From the NCBI RefSeq assembly GCF_011057975.1, contig NZ_CP049109.1, positions 2,263,001 to 2,327,000 on the forward strand: DNA of 64,000 bases, written 5' to 3'. Position numbers and translations under genes: made by a program. Every line of letters starts with the position of its first letter. Position 1 is the stretch's first letter. Shown here piece after piece: positions 1 through 8,546 of the stretch. The notes beneath the pieces were generated by a model. It saw nothing but the letters and a program-made list of their open reading frames with translations. It did not search any database and was not told the DNA's origin. The stretch comes from Sphingosinithalassobacter tenebrarum (GTDB taxonomy: Bacteria > Pseudomonadota > Alphaproteobacteria > Sphingomonadales > Sphingomonadaceae).

Positions 1-48
1 GATTTCCGGGACGTGCCCGGGCTGCGTATCGAGGACTGGACGATCTGA
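1..48 (+). CDS. C-terminal fragment of an unidentified protein
   Basis: Only the last 15 codons and a TGA stop are inside the window; the visible residues end in LRIEDWTI. The stop lies one base before the GTG start of trmD, so the gene is probably cotranscribed with trmD and rplS. In many proteobacteria rimM occupies this place, but the visible tail does not look like a RimM C-terminus to me, so no name is given. Confidence 0.5.
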   Translation, partial: DFRDVPGLRIEDWTI

Positions 49-49
49 C

Positions 50-772
50 GTGCCCTTTGCCGCGACGATATTGACGCTCTACCCGGAGATGTTCCCCGGG
101 CCGCTCGGGATTTCGCTGGCGGGCAGGGCGCTACGCGAGGGAAGCTGGTCGCTCGATGCCGTGCAGATCCGCGATTTCGCGACCGACAAGCATCGTTCGG
201 TGGACGACACCCCGGCGGGGGGCGGCGCGGGCATGGTGCTGCGCGCCGATGTGCTTGCGGCGGCGGTCGACAGCGTCGCCGACGATCGCCCGGTGCTGGC
301 GATGAGCCCGCGTGGCAGACCGCTGACGCAGGAACGGGTTCGGCAACTTTCGGCAGGGCCGGGCGTGACGATTTTGTGCGGGCGTTTCGAAGGCTTTGAC
401 GAGCGTTTGTTCGAGGCGCGCGACATCGAACCGGTGTCGATCGGCGACTATGTGCTTTCGGGCGGCGAAATCGGCGCGTTCGTGCTACTCGACGCTTGCA
501 TTCGGCTGCTTCCCGGCGTAATGGGCGCGGCTTCAAGCGGAGATGACGAGAGCTTCGAGACGGGGCTGCTCGAATATCCGCAATATACCCGACCTGTCGA
601 ATGGGAAGGACGCGCGATCCCCGAAGTGCTGCGATCGGGGGATCATGCGAAAATCGCGGCCTGGCGCAAGTCGATGGCAGAGCGAGATACACGGCTAAGG
701 AGGCCGGACCTTTGGGAGCGCCACGAGGGCGCTCGGGTTCAGTCTCCCTCTGGCGCGCGGCGAAAAGACTAG
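50..772 (+). CDS. trmD: tRNA (guanine-N1)-methyltransferase TrmD
   Basis: TrmD methylates G37 next to the anticodon of tRNAs reading CNN codons, using S-adenosylmethionine, and so prevents frameshifting. The 240 residues match the family's usual length. The SPOUT trefoil-knot segment [14 protein letters not shown] is at about residues 131-144, RLLPGVMG at about 152-159, and the conserved [11 protein letters not shown] at about 172-182. It starts with GTG one base after the upstream stop, and rplS follows 11 bases later, the conserved trmD-rplS order. The region before the first Asp-rich loop is ordinary. Assignment is by sequence motifs and context. Confidence 0.95.
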   Translation: MPFAATILTLYPEMFPGPLGISLAGRALREGSWSLDAVQIRDFATDKHRSVDDTPAGGGAGMVLRADVLAAAVDSVADDRPVLAMSPRGRPLTQERVRQLSAGPGVTILCGRFEGFDERLFEARDIEPVSIGDYVLSGGEIGAFVLLDACIRLLPGVMGAASSGDDESFETGLLEYPQYTRPVEWEGRAIPEVLRSGDHAKIAAWRKSMAERDTRLRRPDLWERHEGARVQSPSGARRKD

Positions 773-783
773 GGACGATTGAG

Positions 784-1173
784 ATGAACCTCATTCAGAC
801 GCTCGAAGCCGAGCAGATCGCCAAGTTCAACGAGGCGAAGAAGATACCGGATTTCCGCGCCGGCGACACGCTGAAGGTCGGCGTGAAGGTGGTCGAAGGC
901 GAACGCACCCGAATCCAGAATTTCGAAGGCGTGTGCATCGCGCGTTCGAACAAGGGCATGGGCTCGAGCTTCACCGTGCGCAAGATTTCGTTCGGTGAGG
1001 GCGTCGAGCGCGTCTTCCCGCTCTATTCGCCCAACGTCGACAGCATCGAAGTCATCCGTCGCGGCGTCGTGCGTCGCGCCAAGCTCTATTATCTGCGCGG
1101 TCGCCGCGGCAAGTCGGCGCGTATCGCCGAGCGTCGCGACAACCGCCCGCAGGAAACCGAAGCGGCCGAATAA
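784..1173 (+). CDS. rplS: 50S ribosomal protein L19
   Basis: L19 sits at the interface of the 30S and 50S subunits. The 129-residue product has the family's compact barrel, with [20 protein letters not shown] near residues 29-48 and the basic C-terminal segment [18 protein letters not shown]. The ATG at 784 gives the standard N-terminus [11 protein letters not shown]; an upstream in-frame extension inside trmD is not used. The gene is last in the trmD transcript and is followed by a strong terminator at 1199-1235. Confidence 0.97.
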   Translation: MNLIQTLEAEQIAKFNEAKKIPDFRAGDTLKVGVKVVEGERTRIQNFEGVCIARSNKGMGSSFTVRKISFGEGVERVFPLYSPNVDSIEVIRRGVVRRAKLYYLRGRRGKSARIAERRDNRPQETEAAE

Positions 1174-1198
1174 GCCGGGTTTCCCGTAAGGGGTTTGC

Positions 1199-1235
1199 AA
1201 AGGGGCGCGGAAGTATCGGCTTCCGCGCCCCTTTT
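1199..1235 (+). terminator. Rho-independent terminator of trmD-rplS
   Basis: A perfect 12-bp stem, 1202-1213 (GGGGCGCGGAAG) with 1220-1231, closes a 6-base loop and is followed by TTTT; three A residues before the stem extend it. It lies between rplS and the convergent gene ending at 1262 and may serve mainly rplS, because the minus-strand side has only a short T run. Confidence 0.9.
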
Positions 1236-1261
1236 CGTTTCGGCCGTGGGTATGATCTTCT

Positions 1262-1714
1262 TCAGTCGGCGGCTTCCAGCATGTGCTTGATCTCGGCCAC
1301 GCGGTCATGCCCTGCGCGGACCGACATATAGCAGGATTCGATCAGCGCCCGCGTTTCTGCGGAGACATGTTCGTCCCGCATCGCGCGCTCGAATTCCTCC
1401 TTGAGATAATCCTCGCCGCGCTCGATTTCGGAAACCATCGCTTCGTCGCCGCCGCCAAGGACGCGACGAAAGGCTTCGATACGGCGGTGCACCGTCGCTG
1501 CAAAGGACCCATATTCGGCGGGCGTTCCGCCTAGTGCGCGGCTTCCCTGCTGCAGCCGATCGAGCATTTCGAGCCGATCCTGCGCCATTTGCGCGAAAAA
1601 TGTCGCATATCGGCCGGCATCGGAATGTTCCGACGAATATTCATAGCCGCGAATGCTGTCGATCGTGGTGACGATGAGGTCGTCGAGCTTCGCGATGTCG
1701 GTGTTGGCGGACAT
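1262..1714 (-). CDS. PA2169/DUF2383-type four-helix-bundle protein
   Basis: A 150-residue, soluble, helix-rich protein that resembles the PA2169 family (DUF2383), ferritin-like four-helix bundles of unknown role often linked to stress. Charged helices run throughout: a first helix with LDDLIVTTIDSIRGYEYSSE, a central one around RLEMLDRLQQGSRALGG, and a last one ending in AEIKHMLEAAD. The ATG at 1714 is chosen over one six codons upstream because AAGGAG lies 8 bases before it. It stands alone, convergent with rplS and divergent from psd. Function is not known. Confidence 0.8.
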   Translation of the reverse strand: MSANTDIAKLDDLIVTTIDSIRGYEYSSEHSDAGRYATFFAQMAQDRLEMLDRLQQGSRALGGTPAEYGSFAATVHRRIEAFRRVLGGGDEAMVSEIERGEDYLKEEFERAMRDEHVSAETRALIESCYMSVRAGHDRVAEIKHMLEAAD

Positions 1715-1846
1715 GGGGGAATCTCCTTGCAATCACCGTTCGTCAACGAATGTCGCCGAGCGCCGGTCCGGGCAAAGATGCCTAATCGAAGCTGAATCGG
1801 AGACATATGTGTCACGCGGGCCGGCCACGGGGCGGCTGACGGGTGA

Positions 1847-1874
1847 TTGTAGAGCCGGGTGCGTGCAGCTAGAC
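1847..1874 (+). promoter_or_regulatory. Putative psd promoter, start-proximal
   Basis: TTGTAG at 1847-1852, 16 bases, then CTAGAC at 1869-1874. The ATG of psd follows after only 8 bases and has no Shine-Dalgarno sequence, so transcription would begin at or next to the start codon. The pattern matches other TTG-N16-CTA elements in this window. Not experimentally known. Confidence 0.45.
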
Positions 1875-1882
1875 CGGCGCAC

Positions 1883-2611
1883 ATGGCCGGTTCGGATCAT
1901 TCAGATATCAGCGCGGCGCCCATCAAGTGGCGGTTTCCCGAAGTGCACCCCGAAGGGCGCAAATATGTCCTGATCGCGGGCGTGCTGACCTTCGTGTCGC
2001 TTTGGATCTGGGATTTCTGGGTGTGGCCGATGCTGTTCCTGACGATCGGTGTCGCGGCGTTCTTCCGCGACCCAGTGCGCGTCGTGCCGCAAGCGGGGGG
2101 TGTTCTAGTTTCCCCGGCCGACGGACTGGTGACGCTGGTCGAACGCGTGCCGCCACCGCCCGACCTGGCCGGCGATGCCGCCCTGGGCGAGGCGCCGCTG
2201 GTCCGGGTATCGATCACGATGACGATCTTCGATGTCCATTTGAACCGCGCGCCGATCGGCGGCACCGTGCGGCATGTCATCTATGTTTCGGGCAAGTTCC
2301 TCAACACCGAGCGCGACAAGGCAAGCGAAGAGAATGAGCGGCAGCACCTGATTATCGAGCATCGCGACGGCACCCGGATCGGCATGACCCAGATCGCCGG
2401 GCTCGTGTCACGCCGGGTCGTATCCTTCGTGAAATCGGGCGATATCGTCGTTTCGGGACAGCGGGTGGGTCTGATCCGCTTTGGCAGCCGGGTCGACATC
2501 TATCTGCCGGACGATCATGTCTGCCAGCTGGCGCCCGGTCAGCGCTGCGTCGCCGGAGAGACGATCATCGCCCGGCGCGGCGGCTCCCCGGTTACGGGTG
2601 TGGCGCAATAG
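1883..2611 (+). CDS. psd: Phosphatidylserine decarboxylase proenzyme
   Basis: Converts phosphatidylserine to phosphatidylethanolamine using a pyruvoyl group made by self-cleavage. The 242-residue length fits the short proenzyme class (PSD-A type). A hydrophobic hairpin at about residues 24-52 (including LWIWDFWVWPMLFLTI) anchors it to the inner membrane. SPADG is near 75-79, the catalytic His region TIFDVHLNRAPIGG near 114-127, and the cleavage motif FGSRVD near 200-205, where GS is the cut site. The ATG at 1883 lacks a ribosome-binding site and lies just after a promoter-like element. pssA, its frequent partner, is not next to it here. Confidence 0.93.
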   Translation: MAGSDHSDISAAPIKWRFPEVHPEGRKYVLIAGVLTFVSLWIWDFWVWPMLFLTIGVAAFFRDPVRVVPQAGGVLVSPADGLVTLVERVPPPPDLAGDAALGEAPLVRVSITMTIFDVHLNRAPIGGTVRHVIYVSGKFLNTERDKASEENERQHLIIEHRDGTRIGMTQIAGLVSRRVVSFVKSGDIVVSGQRVGLIRFGSRVDIYLPDDHVCQLAPGQRCVAGETIIARRGGSPVTGVAQ

Positions 2612-2641
2612 GGAGGAGCTGCCGGCGCGCTGCGCCAGCGC

Positions 2642-2860
2642 TCAGGCGGCGTTGCGAAATGCCGCATGCGAGGCGCTGACCCGCACTTCACGCGAGCGGC
2701 GCGACCCGCGCGGATGCCGGGGCAGGGCCTCAGTCTGAATCGGGCCATGCGACAGGAGAAACCGGATGCGCTGCATCTTCGGCGCCACGCTGGCGGCGAT
2801 CGCCCAGATGCTGAATCCGAAAACGCTTGCGAAAAAGGCGTAGGCGACAATGGCGCTCAT
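2642..2860 (-). CDS. Small single-span membrane protein, unknown
   Basis: A 72-residue protein with one hydrophobic segment at the N-terminus (AYAFFASVFGFSIWAIAASV, about residues 6-25) followed by a basic, arginine-rich tail (RHPRGSRRSREVRV). The ATG at 2858-2860 is chosen because the hydrophobic segment then begins at once; an upstream in-frame ATG adds ten hydrophilic residues. It is convergent with psd (30 bases apart) and divergent from rpsB. I do not recognise a family; no function is offered. Confidence 0.6.
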   Translation of the reverse strand: MSAIVAYAFFASVFGFSIWAIAASVAPKMQRIRFLLSHGPIQTEALPRHPRGSRRSREVRVSASHAAFRNAA

Positions 2861-2992
2861 CGTTCGATCCCCCAATCGTGATGCCGACAATCGCGAAGAA
2901 TTGCGGCATCCGTGTTCGCGAACCGTTCTCTCGTCCGCCTTACGGACCTGTTATGTTCCCATGACGTTCCGCCGTCAAGCTGTGAATTATTC

Positions 2993-3020
2993 TTGATATC
3001 GCGCGGGGTTTCCGCTAGGC
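2993..3020 (+). promoter_or_regulatory. Putative rpsB promoter
   Basis: TTGATA at 2993-2998, a 16-base spacer and CTAGGC at 3015-3020. It would give a leader of about 100 bases before rpsB containing the hairpin at 3039-3100. It has the same architecture as the elements before psd, pyrH, ispDF and rnd. Confidence 0.5.
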
Positions 3021-3038
3021 GCGCGCCTTCAACCCGCA

Positions 3039-3100
3039 TGGGAAGCACATAACCCGGTGCTCCGCCGGCGCCCCAGGGCGCACGGAGTCATCGCTTCCCA
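3039..3100 (+). promoter_or_regulatory. Structured rpsB leader
   Basis: An 8-bp outer stem pairs TGGGAAGC (3039-3046) with GCTTCCCA (3093-3100). Inside it CTCCG can pair with CGGAG, and GCGCC with GGCGC around a CCAG loop. It ends about 27 bases before the rpsB start and may be a site for autogenous control by S2, as is known for rpsB leaders in other bacteria; that role is inference. Confidence 0.5.
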
Positions 3101-3127
3101 GAGGATCAACCGGAAGGAGACTATCCT

Positions 3128-3949
3128 ATGGCGGCACCTGTCGTCACGATGCAGCAACTGCTCGAATCTGGCGCCCATTTCGGCCACCAGACCCATCGTT
3201 GGAACCCGAAGATGAAGCCTTACATCTTCGGCGATCGCAACGGTATCCACATCATCGACCTGAGCCAGACCGTGCCGCTGATGGCGCGCGCGCTCGACTT
3301 CATCAACGCCAGCGTGGCGGGCGGCGGCAAGGTGCTGTTCGTCGGCACCAAGCGCCAGGCGCAGGAGCCGATCGCCGAAGCCGCGCGCAAGTCGGGCCAG
3401 CATTTCGTCAACCATCGCTGGCTGGGCGGCATGCTCACCAACTGGAAGACGATCAGCCAGTCGATCCGTCGCCTCAAAAGCCTCGAGGAAACGCTGTCGG
3501 GGGACACCCACGGCCTGACGAAGAAGGAAATCCTCAACCTGACGCGCGAACGCGACAAGCTGGAACTCAGCCTGGGCGGCATCCGCGACATGGGTGGCAT
3601 TCCCGACATCATGTTCGTGATCGACGCGAACAAGGAAGAGCTGGCGATCAAGGAAGCCAACACGCTGGGTATCCCGGTGGTTGCAATCCTCGATTCGAAC
3701 GTGTCGCCGGACGGTATCGCATTCCCGATCCCCGCCAATGACGACGCCAGCCGCGCGATCCGCCTCTACTGCGAAGCAGTGGCGATCGCCGCGACGCGCG
3801 GAGGCCAGGACGCGGCCGCGGCCAGCGGCGCCGACATGGGCGCGATGGAAACCCCGCCCGTCGAGGAAGCGGTGAGCGAACCGGAAGCTCCGGCTGCATC
3901 GACCGAAGCCGAAACCGCTCAGGAAGGCGAGCGTCAGATCGACGCCTGA
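3128..3949 (+). CDS. rpsB: 30S ribosomal protein S2
   Basis: S2 binds late on the 30S subunit and is needed for S1 attachment. The 273-residue product begins with the conserved [21 protein letters not shown] region and has [14 protein letters not shown] at about 98-111 and [14 protein letters not shown] at about 159-172. After about residue 226 comes an acidic, Ala/Glu-rich tail of roughly 45 residues, longer than in E. coli. GGAAGGAG precedes the ATG. The gene heads the rpsB-tsf operon, with a structured leader upstream and a hairpin before tsf. Confidence 0.97.
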   Translation: MAAPVVTMQQLLESGAHFGHQTHRWNPKMKPYIFGDRNGIHIIDLSQTVPLMARALDFINASVAGGGKVLFVGTKRQAQEPIAEAARKSGQHFVNHRWLGGMLTNWKTISQSIRRLKSLEETLSGDTHGLTKKEILNLTRERDKLELSLGGIRDMGGIPDIMFVIDANKEELAIKEANTLGIPVVAILDSNVSPDGIAFPIPANDDASRAIRLYCEAVAIAATRGGQDAAAASGADMGAMETPPVEEAVSEPEAPAASTEAETAQEGERQIDA

Positions 3950-3972
3950 CCCGCCACGTCACTTTATTGTCA

Positions 3973-4013
3973 TCGGGGCGGGGCAGGGCGAACGCTCTTC
4001 CCCGCCCGATTTA
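3973..4013 (+). terminator. Hairpin between rpsB and tsf, possible attenuator
   Basis: TCGGGGCGGGG (3973-3983) pairs with CCCCGCCCGA (4000-4009) with one bulged G, followed by a short T/A run (TTTATATAG). It could terminate part of the transcripts or act as a processing site; a partial terminator between rpsB and tsf is known in E. coli. The T run is short, so strength is uncertain. Confidence 0.5.
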
Positions 4014-4033
4014 TATAGCTGAAGGAACTGAAA

Positions 4034-4963
4034 ATGGCCGAGATCACTGCTGCCGCCGTCAAGGAGCTGCGGGAACGCTCCGGCGCGGGCATGATGGACT
4101 GCAAGAAGGCGCTGACGGAAAATGGCGGCGATCTGGAAGCTGCCGTCGACTGGCTGCGGACCAAGGGGCTTGCCGCCGCCGCCAAGAAGTCGAGCCGCAC
4201 CGCTGCCGAAGGTCTGGTCGGCGTTGCCGTTGCCGGCACCAAGGGCGCGGCTGTCGAAGTCAATTCGGAAACCGACTTCGTCGCCAAGAACGACCAGTTC
4301 CAGGCGTTCGTCGGGGATGTGACCGAAGTCGCGCTCGAAGCAGGCGATGATGTCGACGCGATCAAGGCTGCCAAGCTGTCGTCGGGCAAAACCGTCGAGG
4401 AAGCGCTGACCAACAACATCGCTACGATCGGTGAGAACCAGTCGATCCGTCGTGCCAAGCGCCTGCAGGTGTCGCAGGGCGCGGTCATCCCCTATGTCCA
4501 TAACGCGGTTTCGCCGGGTCTGGGCAAGATCGGCGTTCTTGTGGCGCTCGAGTCGGATGCGGGCGTCGACGTGCTCGAACCGCTCGGCAAGCAGTTGGCG
4601 ATGCACATCGCGGCGGCCTTCCCGCTGGCGCTCAATGCCGATGACCTCGATCAGGACGTGATCGAGCGTGAACGCCAGGTGGCGCACGAAAAGGCAGCCG
4701 AAAGCGGCAAGCCGGCGGAAATCGTCGAAAAGATGGTCGACGGCGCCGTCAAGAAGTTCGCCAAGGAAAACGCGCTGCTCAGCCAGCTCTTCGTGATGGA
4801 CAACAAGACGCCGGTCGCCGACGTCGTTGCCAAGGCGGGCAAGGACGCCGGCACGACGATCGTGCTCAAGGACTATGTCCGCTTCCAGCTCGGCGAAGGC
4901 ATCGAGAAGGAAGAAAGCGATTTCGCTGCCGAAGTCGCTGCGACCGCGGGCATCAAGAAGTAA
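4034..4963 (+). CDS. tsf: Elongation factor Ts
   Basis: EF-Ts is the guanine-nucleotide exchange factor for EF-Tu. The 309 residues fit the family. The N-terminal UBA-like domain carries [19 protein letters not shown] at about residues 9-27, followed by the core motif [15 protein letters not shown] at about 75-89, which contacts EF-Tu. Later conserved elements include [12 protein letters not shown]. It follows rpsB after 84 bases containing a hairpin, and is closed by the terminator at 4987-5024. The start ATG has a GAAGGAA sequence upstream. Confidence 0.97.
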   Translation: MAEITAAAVKELRERSGAGMMDCKKALTENGGDLEAAVDWLRTKGLAAAAKKSSRTAAEGLVGVAVAGTKGAAVEVNSETDFVAKNDQFQAFVGDVTEVALEAGDDVDAIKAAKLSSGKTVEEALTNNIATIGENQSIRRAKRLQVSQGAVIPYVHNAVSPGLGKIGVLVALESDAGVDVLEPLGKQLAMHIAAAFPLALNADDLDQDVIERERQVAHEKAAESGKPAEIVEKMVDGAVKKFAKENALLSQLFVMDNKTPVADVVAKAGKDAGTTIVLKDYVRFQLGEGIEKEESDFAAEVAATAGIKK

Positions 4964-4986
4964 GCCTTTTCGGCTTGGAAACAGGG

Positions 4987-5024
4987 AAGCGCGGTCGCCG
5001 TCCGGCGGCTGCGCTTTTCTTTTT
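4987..5024 (+). terminator. Rho-independent terminator of rpsB-tsf
   Basis: AAGCGCGGTCGCCG (4987-5000) pairs with CGGCGGCTGCGCTT (5003-5016), with two G-T/G-mismatch positions, followed by a T-rich run TTCTTTTT. It ends the tsf transcript before the convergent gene whose stop is at 5042. Confidence 0.85.
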
Positions 5025-5041
5025 GGTCCGAAGCGCGCCGC

Positions 5042-5428
5042 TCAGTCGCGGCTGCCGGTGCGCGCGGCGATCACGTCGTCCCGCAGCAGCGCCGCGCGGG
5101 TTTCCAGTTCAGCGCGTTCGGAGGCTGTGAGCCCTGCGTGGCGAAGCCGGCCCTCCAGCCGGGCGATGCCATATCCCTGGCGCCTGAGCGCGCGTGCCTC
5201 GCGCCGAGTCAATTGCCCGGCCGCGCGCCCATCGCGGATGTCGTTCTCGATCTCGACAAGGTCACGGCCGACTCCGGGTTGATAGGCAGGCGGTGGCATC
5301 TCTGCGGCCGGTTTGCTCCAGATGGGATTGCTCCGAGCGCTCGGTGCCGTGCCGCCGCCGTAATATTGCGCGGCGGCGGGAGTAGCGGAAATTCCGGCGA
5401 TGAGCAGGGCAACGGCAATCACACGCAT
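5042..5428 (-). CDS. Secreted small protein of unknown function
   Basis: A 128-residue product with a clear signal peptide, MRVIAVALLIAGISATPAAAQ, cut after AAA-Q at about residue 20. The mature part starts with a Gly/Tyr stretch, then Pro-rich sequence, then charged helices rich in Arg, Glu and Leu (for example RREARALRRQGYGIARLEGRL). AAAGGA lies just before the ATG at 5426-5428; the longer frame upstream has no ribosome-binding site. It resembles uncharacterised periplasmic proteins of sphingomonads; no role can be assigned. It is divergent from pyrH. Confidence 0.75.
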   Translation of the reverse strand: MRVIAVALLIAGISATPAAAQYYGGGTAPSARSNPIWSKPAAEMPPPAYQPGVGRDLVEIENDIRDGRAAGQLTRREARALRRQGYGIARLEGRLRHAGLTASERAELETRAALLRDDVIAARTGSRD

Positions 5429-5530
5429 ATGCGGTCCTTTCTGTCTGCGCTGCCCCTCGGCACCGATGCTACCGGATGCGCAGATGCGATGGCAATCATA
5501 ACTTGTTCCGGTGCAACCGGGTTTCTGCGC

Positions 5531-5558
5531 TTGGCATCGCAATGCCGCCCCTCTAAGG
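5531..5558 (+). promoter_or_regulatory. Putative pyrH promoter
   Basis: TTGGCA (5531-5536), a 16-base spacer, CTAAGG (5553-5558). It lies about 46 bases before the pyrH ATG and is the only such element I found ahead of the long pyrH to fabZ run. The ispDF element has the same -35 hexamer and spacer. Confidence 0.5.
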
Positions 5559-5604
5559 TCCCGGCCGCTCACCCGGCTCAATCCAACCAGCGCAACGGCA
5601 CCCC

Positions 5605-6342
5605 ATGACTCTTTCCCGCATGAAACGCATCCTGCTCAAATTGTCGGGCGAAGTCCTGATGGGCCCGGGGCAATATGGCATCGATCCCGAAACATGCGAT
5701 CGCGTCGCGCAGGAAGTGAAGCAGGCGAAGGACAGCGGCCTTGAAATCTGCATGGTCGTGGGCGGCGGCAATATCTTTCGCGGGCTTGCCGGCGCAGCGC
5801 AGGGTTTCGACCGGGCCTCGGCCGATTATATGGGCATGCTGGCGACGGTGATGAACGCACTTGCGATGCAGAACGCCCTCGAAAAGATCGGGGTGCAGAC
5901 GCGGGTTCAGTCGGCGATCCCGATGGCCAGCGTATGCGAGCCCTATATCCGCCGCCGCGCCGAGCGCCACATGGAAAAGGGGCGGGTGGTCCTGTTCGCC
6001 GCGGGCACCGGGCTTCCCTTCTTCACGACCGACACGACCGCAGCGCTGCGCGCCGCCGAGATGAACTGCGACGCGTTGTTCAAGGGAACGAGCGTCGATG
6101 GTGTCTATGACGCCGATCCCAAGAAGGTGCCGACCGCAGAACGCTATGAAACGCTCAGCTTCGATCGCGTGCTGGCGGACAATCTGCGGGTGATGGACGC
6201 CAGCGCGGTGGCATTGTGCCGCGACAACAATATTCCGATCGTGGTTTTCAATATTCGCGAAGTCGGCAATCTGGTGGCGGTGCTCAACGGGGAAGGGGTT
6301 TCCACCATTGTTCAAAACCAGGCCGAACTGACGAACGCATAG
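5605..6342 (+). CDS. pyrH: Uridylate kinase (UMP kinase)
   Basis: Phosphorylates UMP to UDP in pyrimidine synthesis; bacterial hexameric enzyme of the amino-acid-kinase fold. The 245 residues include the N-terminal [24 protein letters not shown] at about 52-61, the [12 protein letters not shown] region, and [15 protein letters not shown] near 161-175. The first ATG (5605) is preferred over MKRI at 5620, since related proteins carry a short lead before [10 protein letters not shown]; neither has a clear ribosome-binding site. It is followed 17 bases later by frr, as in most bacteria. Confidence 0.95.
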   Translation: MTLSRMKRILLKLSGEVLMGPGQYGIDPETCDRVAQEVKQAKDSGLEICMVVGGGNIFRGLAGAAQGFDRASADYMGMLATVMNALAMQNALEKIGVQTRVQSAIPMASVCEPYIRRRAERHMEKGRVVLFAAGTGLPFFTTDTTAALRAAEMNCDALFKGTSVDGVYDADPKKVPTAERYETLSFDRVLADNLRVMDASAVALCRDNNIPIVVFNIREVGNLVAVLNGEGVSTIVQNQAELTNA

Positions 6343-6359
6343 GACAAGAGGAACTGAAA

Positions 6360-6917
6360 ATGGCCGCTTACGACAAGGCCGATCTCGAGCGTCGCATGAA
6401 CGGGGCGGTCGAGGCGCTGAAACATGATCTCGCCGGCCTGCGCACAGGGCGTGCGACGGTTACGCTGCTCGACCCGGTCACGGTCGAAGTCTATGGCGCG
6501 CAGATGCCGCTCAATCAGGTCGCCACGGTATCCGCACCGGAACCGCGCCTGCTTTCGGTCCAGGTGTGGGACAAGTCGAATGTCGGGCCGGTGGACAAGG
6601 CGATCCGGTCGGCCGGGCTCGGCCTCAACCCCGTCGTCGACGGCACCACCCTGCGCCTGCCGATCCCGGACCTCACGGAGGAGCGCCGCAAGGAACTGGC
6701 GAAGCTTGCCGGTCAATATGCCGAAAAGGCACGGATCGCCGTGCGTAACGTGCGTCGGGACGGCAATGACAGTCTCAAGACCGATGAGAAGAAGGGCGAG
6801 CTCAGCGAGGACGAGCGCAAGCGCCTCGAAGGCGAAGTTCAGAAGCTGACGGACAGCACGATCGGTGAGATCGATTCGGTCACGGCTGCCAAGGAGAAGG
6901 AAATTCTGGGCAAGTGA
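6360..6917 (+). CDS. frr: Ribosome recycling factor
   Basis: Releases 70S ribosomes from mRNA after termination together with EF-G. The 185 residues match the family exactly. The L-shaped fold is marked by [17 protein letters not shown] at about 25-41, the [14 protein letters not shown] turn, and the C-terminal helices with [32 protein letters not shown] precedes the ATG at 6360. It lies between pyrH and uppS, the usual order. Confidence 0.97.
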   Translation: MAAYDKADLERRMNGAVEALKHDLAGLRTGRATVTLLDPVTVEVYGAQMPLNQVATVSAPEPRLLSVQVWDKSNVGPVDKAIRSAGLGLNPVVDGTTLRLPIPDLTEERRKELAKLAGQYAEKARIAVRNVRRDGNDSLKTDEKKGELSEDERKRLEGEVQKLTDSTIGEIDSVTAAKEKEILGK

Positions 6918-7035
6918 TGTTGGCGAGCATCGCGAACTTCCCGATTGCGCAGCCTCCGGCTTGTGGTTCTATTGTCGCACGCTCTTCGAAAGATATTGCC
7001 GTGCACGCAGCAATCCCGCAGAAACGGACGGACGG

Positions 7036-7773
7036 ATGAACGTGGCAGCACGGCCAGCGCCTCCGTCCGGCTTCACCAATCTGCCCCGGCATGTCGCCAT
7101 CATCATGGACGGCAATGGACGCTGGGCGAAGGCGCGTCGGCTGCCGCGCATCGCCGGACACAAACAGGGTGTCGAGGCGGTGCGGCGCGTCACGCGCGCC
7201 GCACGCGAATTCGGGATCGAGGCACTGACGCTCTACGCCTTTTCCTCGGAAAACTGGCGCCGCCCCGAGTCCGAGGTCCGCGACCTGATGGGCCTGCTCC
7301 GGCACTTTCTGGCGAGCGAGCTGGATGAACTGATTTCCGAAGGGGTGCGGCTGCGCGTCATCGGCGACTATCGCAAGATGGCGCCCGATCTGGTGCGGAT
7401 GATCGACGACGCCGTTGCGCGGACCGCGGGGCACACCGGGCCGGCGTTGGTGATCGCACTGAACTATGGCGCACAGGCGGAAATCGTTGCGGCGGCGCAG
7501 GCGCTGGCGAGCGATGTCGCGGCCGGCAAGCTGACCGTCGATGCGATTGACGAAGCCCGGTTCGCCGATGCGCTTTCGACTCGCGACCTTCCACCGCTCG
7601 ATCTGATGATCCGCACTTCGGGCGAGCAGCGGCTTTCCAATTTTCTGCTGTGGCAGGCCGCTTATGCGGAGCTGCTGTTCGTCGACACGCTTTGGCCGGA
7701 TTTCGATGCAGGAACGCTGGCGGCGGCACTGGAGCAATATGGCATGCGCGAACGTCGCTTCGGGGGCCTGTGA
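7036..7773 (+). CDS. uppS: Di-trans,poly-cis-undecaprenyl diphosphate synthase
   Basis: Makes undecaprenyl diphosphate, the lipid carrier for peptidoglycan and surface polysaccharides, from farnesyl diphosphate and isopentenyl diphosphate. The 245-residue protein has HVAIIMDGNGRWAKAR at about 19-34 with the catalytic Asp at 25, TLYAFSSENWRRP near 68-80, and the C-terminal DLMIRTSGEQRLSNFLLWQ. The ATG at 7036 is chosen from alignment; in-frame codons upstream overlap the end of frr and look non-coding. It overlaps cdsA by GTGA. Confidence 0.95.
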   Translation: MNVAARPAPPSGFTNLPRHVAIIMDGNGRWAKARRLPRIAGHKQGVEAVRRVTRAAREFGIEALTLYAFSSENWRRPESEVRDLMGLLRHFLASELDELISEGVRLRVIGDYRKMAPDLVRMIDDAVARTAGHTGPALVIALNYGAQAEIVAAAQALASDVAAGKLTVDAIDEARFADALSTRDLPPLDLMIRTSGEQRLSNFLLWQAAYAELLFVDTLWPDFDAGTLAAALEQYGMRERRFGGL

Positions 7774-8546
7774 GCTGGAGTCCGAAGGAACTGGCGACTC
7801 GCGCCGCGGTCGGCGGCATTCTGATCGCGCTTGCCGCCACGATCCTGTGGCTTGGCGGACTAGCCTTCTGGCTGGTCACGGTTGTTGTCGGCGTGCTGAT
7901 GATCGGCGAATGGGCAGTGTTGTCGGGCGAGCGGCTGCCAGGCAAGCGGCTCGCGCAATATGCGCTTTCCATCCCGCTGGCGATCCTGTGCCCCTGGGCC
8001 GCGGGGCCCGGCTTCTTCGCACTCGGCCTGATCGTCGCCGCGGCCTTCTTTCTGGTGATCGTCAAACGGAACCCGCAACTGGGCGGCGGCGCGCTTTATG
8101 TGGGGCTGCCGGTGCTCGCGCTGCTCGCGCTGCGCGAGCAGGAGAACGGGCTGGTTCTTGCGGTCTGGACGATGGCGCTGGTCTGGGCCTGTGACATCGG
8201 GGCTTATTTCGCAGGGCGCACGTTCGGCGGACCGCTGCTCGCGCCGAAGGTCAGTCCGGCAAAGACCTGGTCGGGACTTGCGGGTGGGGTGTTGCTGGCC
8301 GGTCTGTTCGGTGTGTTGATGACCTATTTCGGGCTGCCGTCGTACCTGGCGGCCGCAACTCCGTTTCTGGCGGTGGTGGCGCAGCTCGGCGACTTGTTCG
8401 AAAGCCATATCAAGCGCGTCGCGGGCGTGAAGGATTCGGACAACATCCTTCCCGGGCATGGCGGCATGATGGACCGGCTCGACGGGCTGGTCCCGGTGGC
8501 TCCCACCGCCGCGTTGCTGGTAATGGTGCCGCAATGGCTGACGTGA
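7770..8546 (+). CDS. cdsA: Phosphatidate cytidylyltransferase
   Basis: Makes CDP-diacylglycerol from phosphatidate and CTP, the branch point of phospholipid synthesis; inner-membrane protein with several hydrophobic spans from residue 11 on. The family signature lies near the C-terminus: SHIKRVAGVKDSDNILPGHG, followed by GMMDRLD. The 258 residues are typical. It starts with a GTG that overlaps the uppS stop by 4 bases and its end overlaps dxr by 13 bases, so the genes are translationally coupled. Confidence 0.95.
   Translation: MSWSPKELATRAAVGGILIALAATILWLGGLAFWLVTVVVGVLMIGEWAVLSGERLPGKRLAQYALSIPLAILCPWAAGPGFFALGLIVAAAFFLVIVKRNPQLGGGALYVGLPVLALLALREQENGLVLAVWTMALVWACDIGAYFAGRTFGGPLLAPKVSPAKTWSGLAGGVLLAGLFGVLMTYFGLPSYLAAATPFLAVVAQLGDLFESHIKRVAGVKDSDNILPGHGGMMDRLDGLVPVAPTAALLVMVPQWLT

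Noticed and set aside
1..48. Naming the left-edge fragment rimM
   Set aside because: Position favours it, but the 15 visible residues do not match a RimM ending that I recognise.
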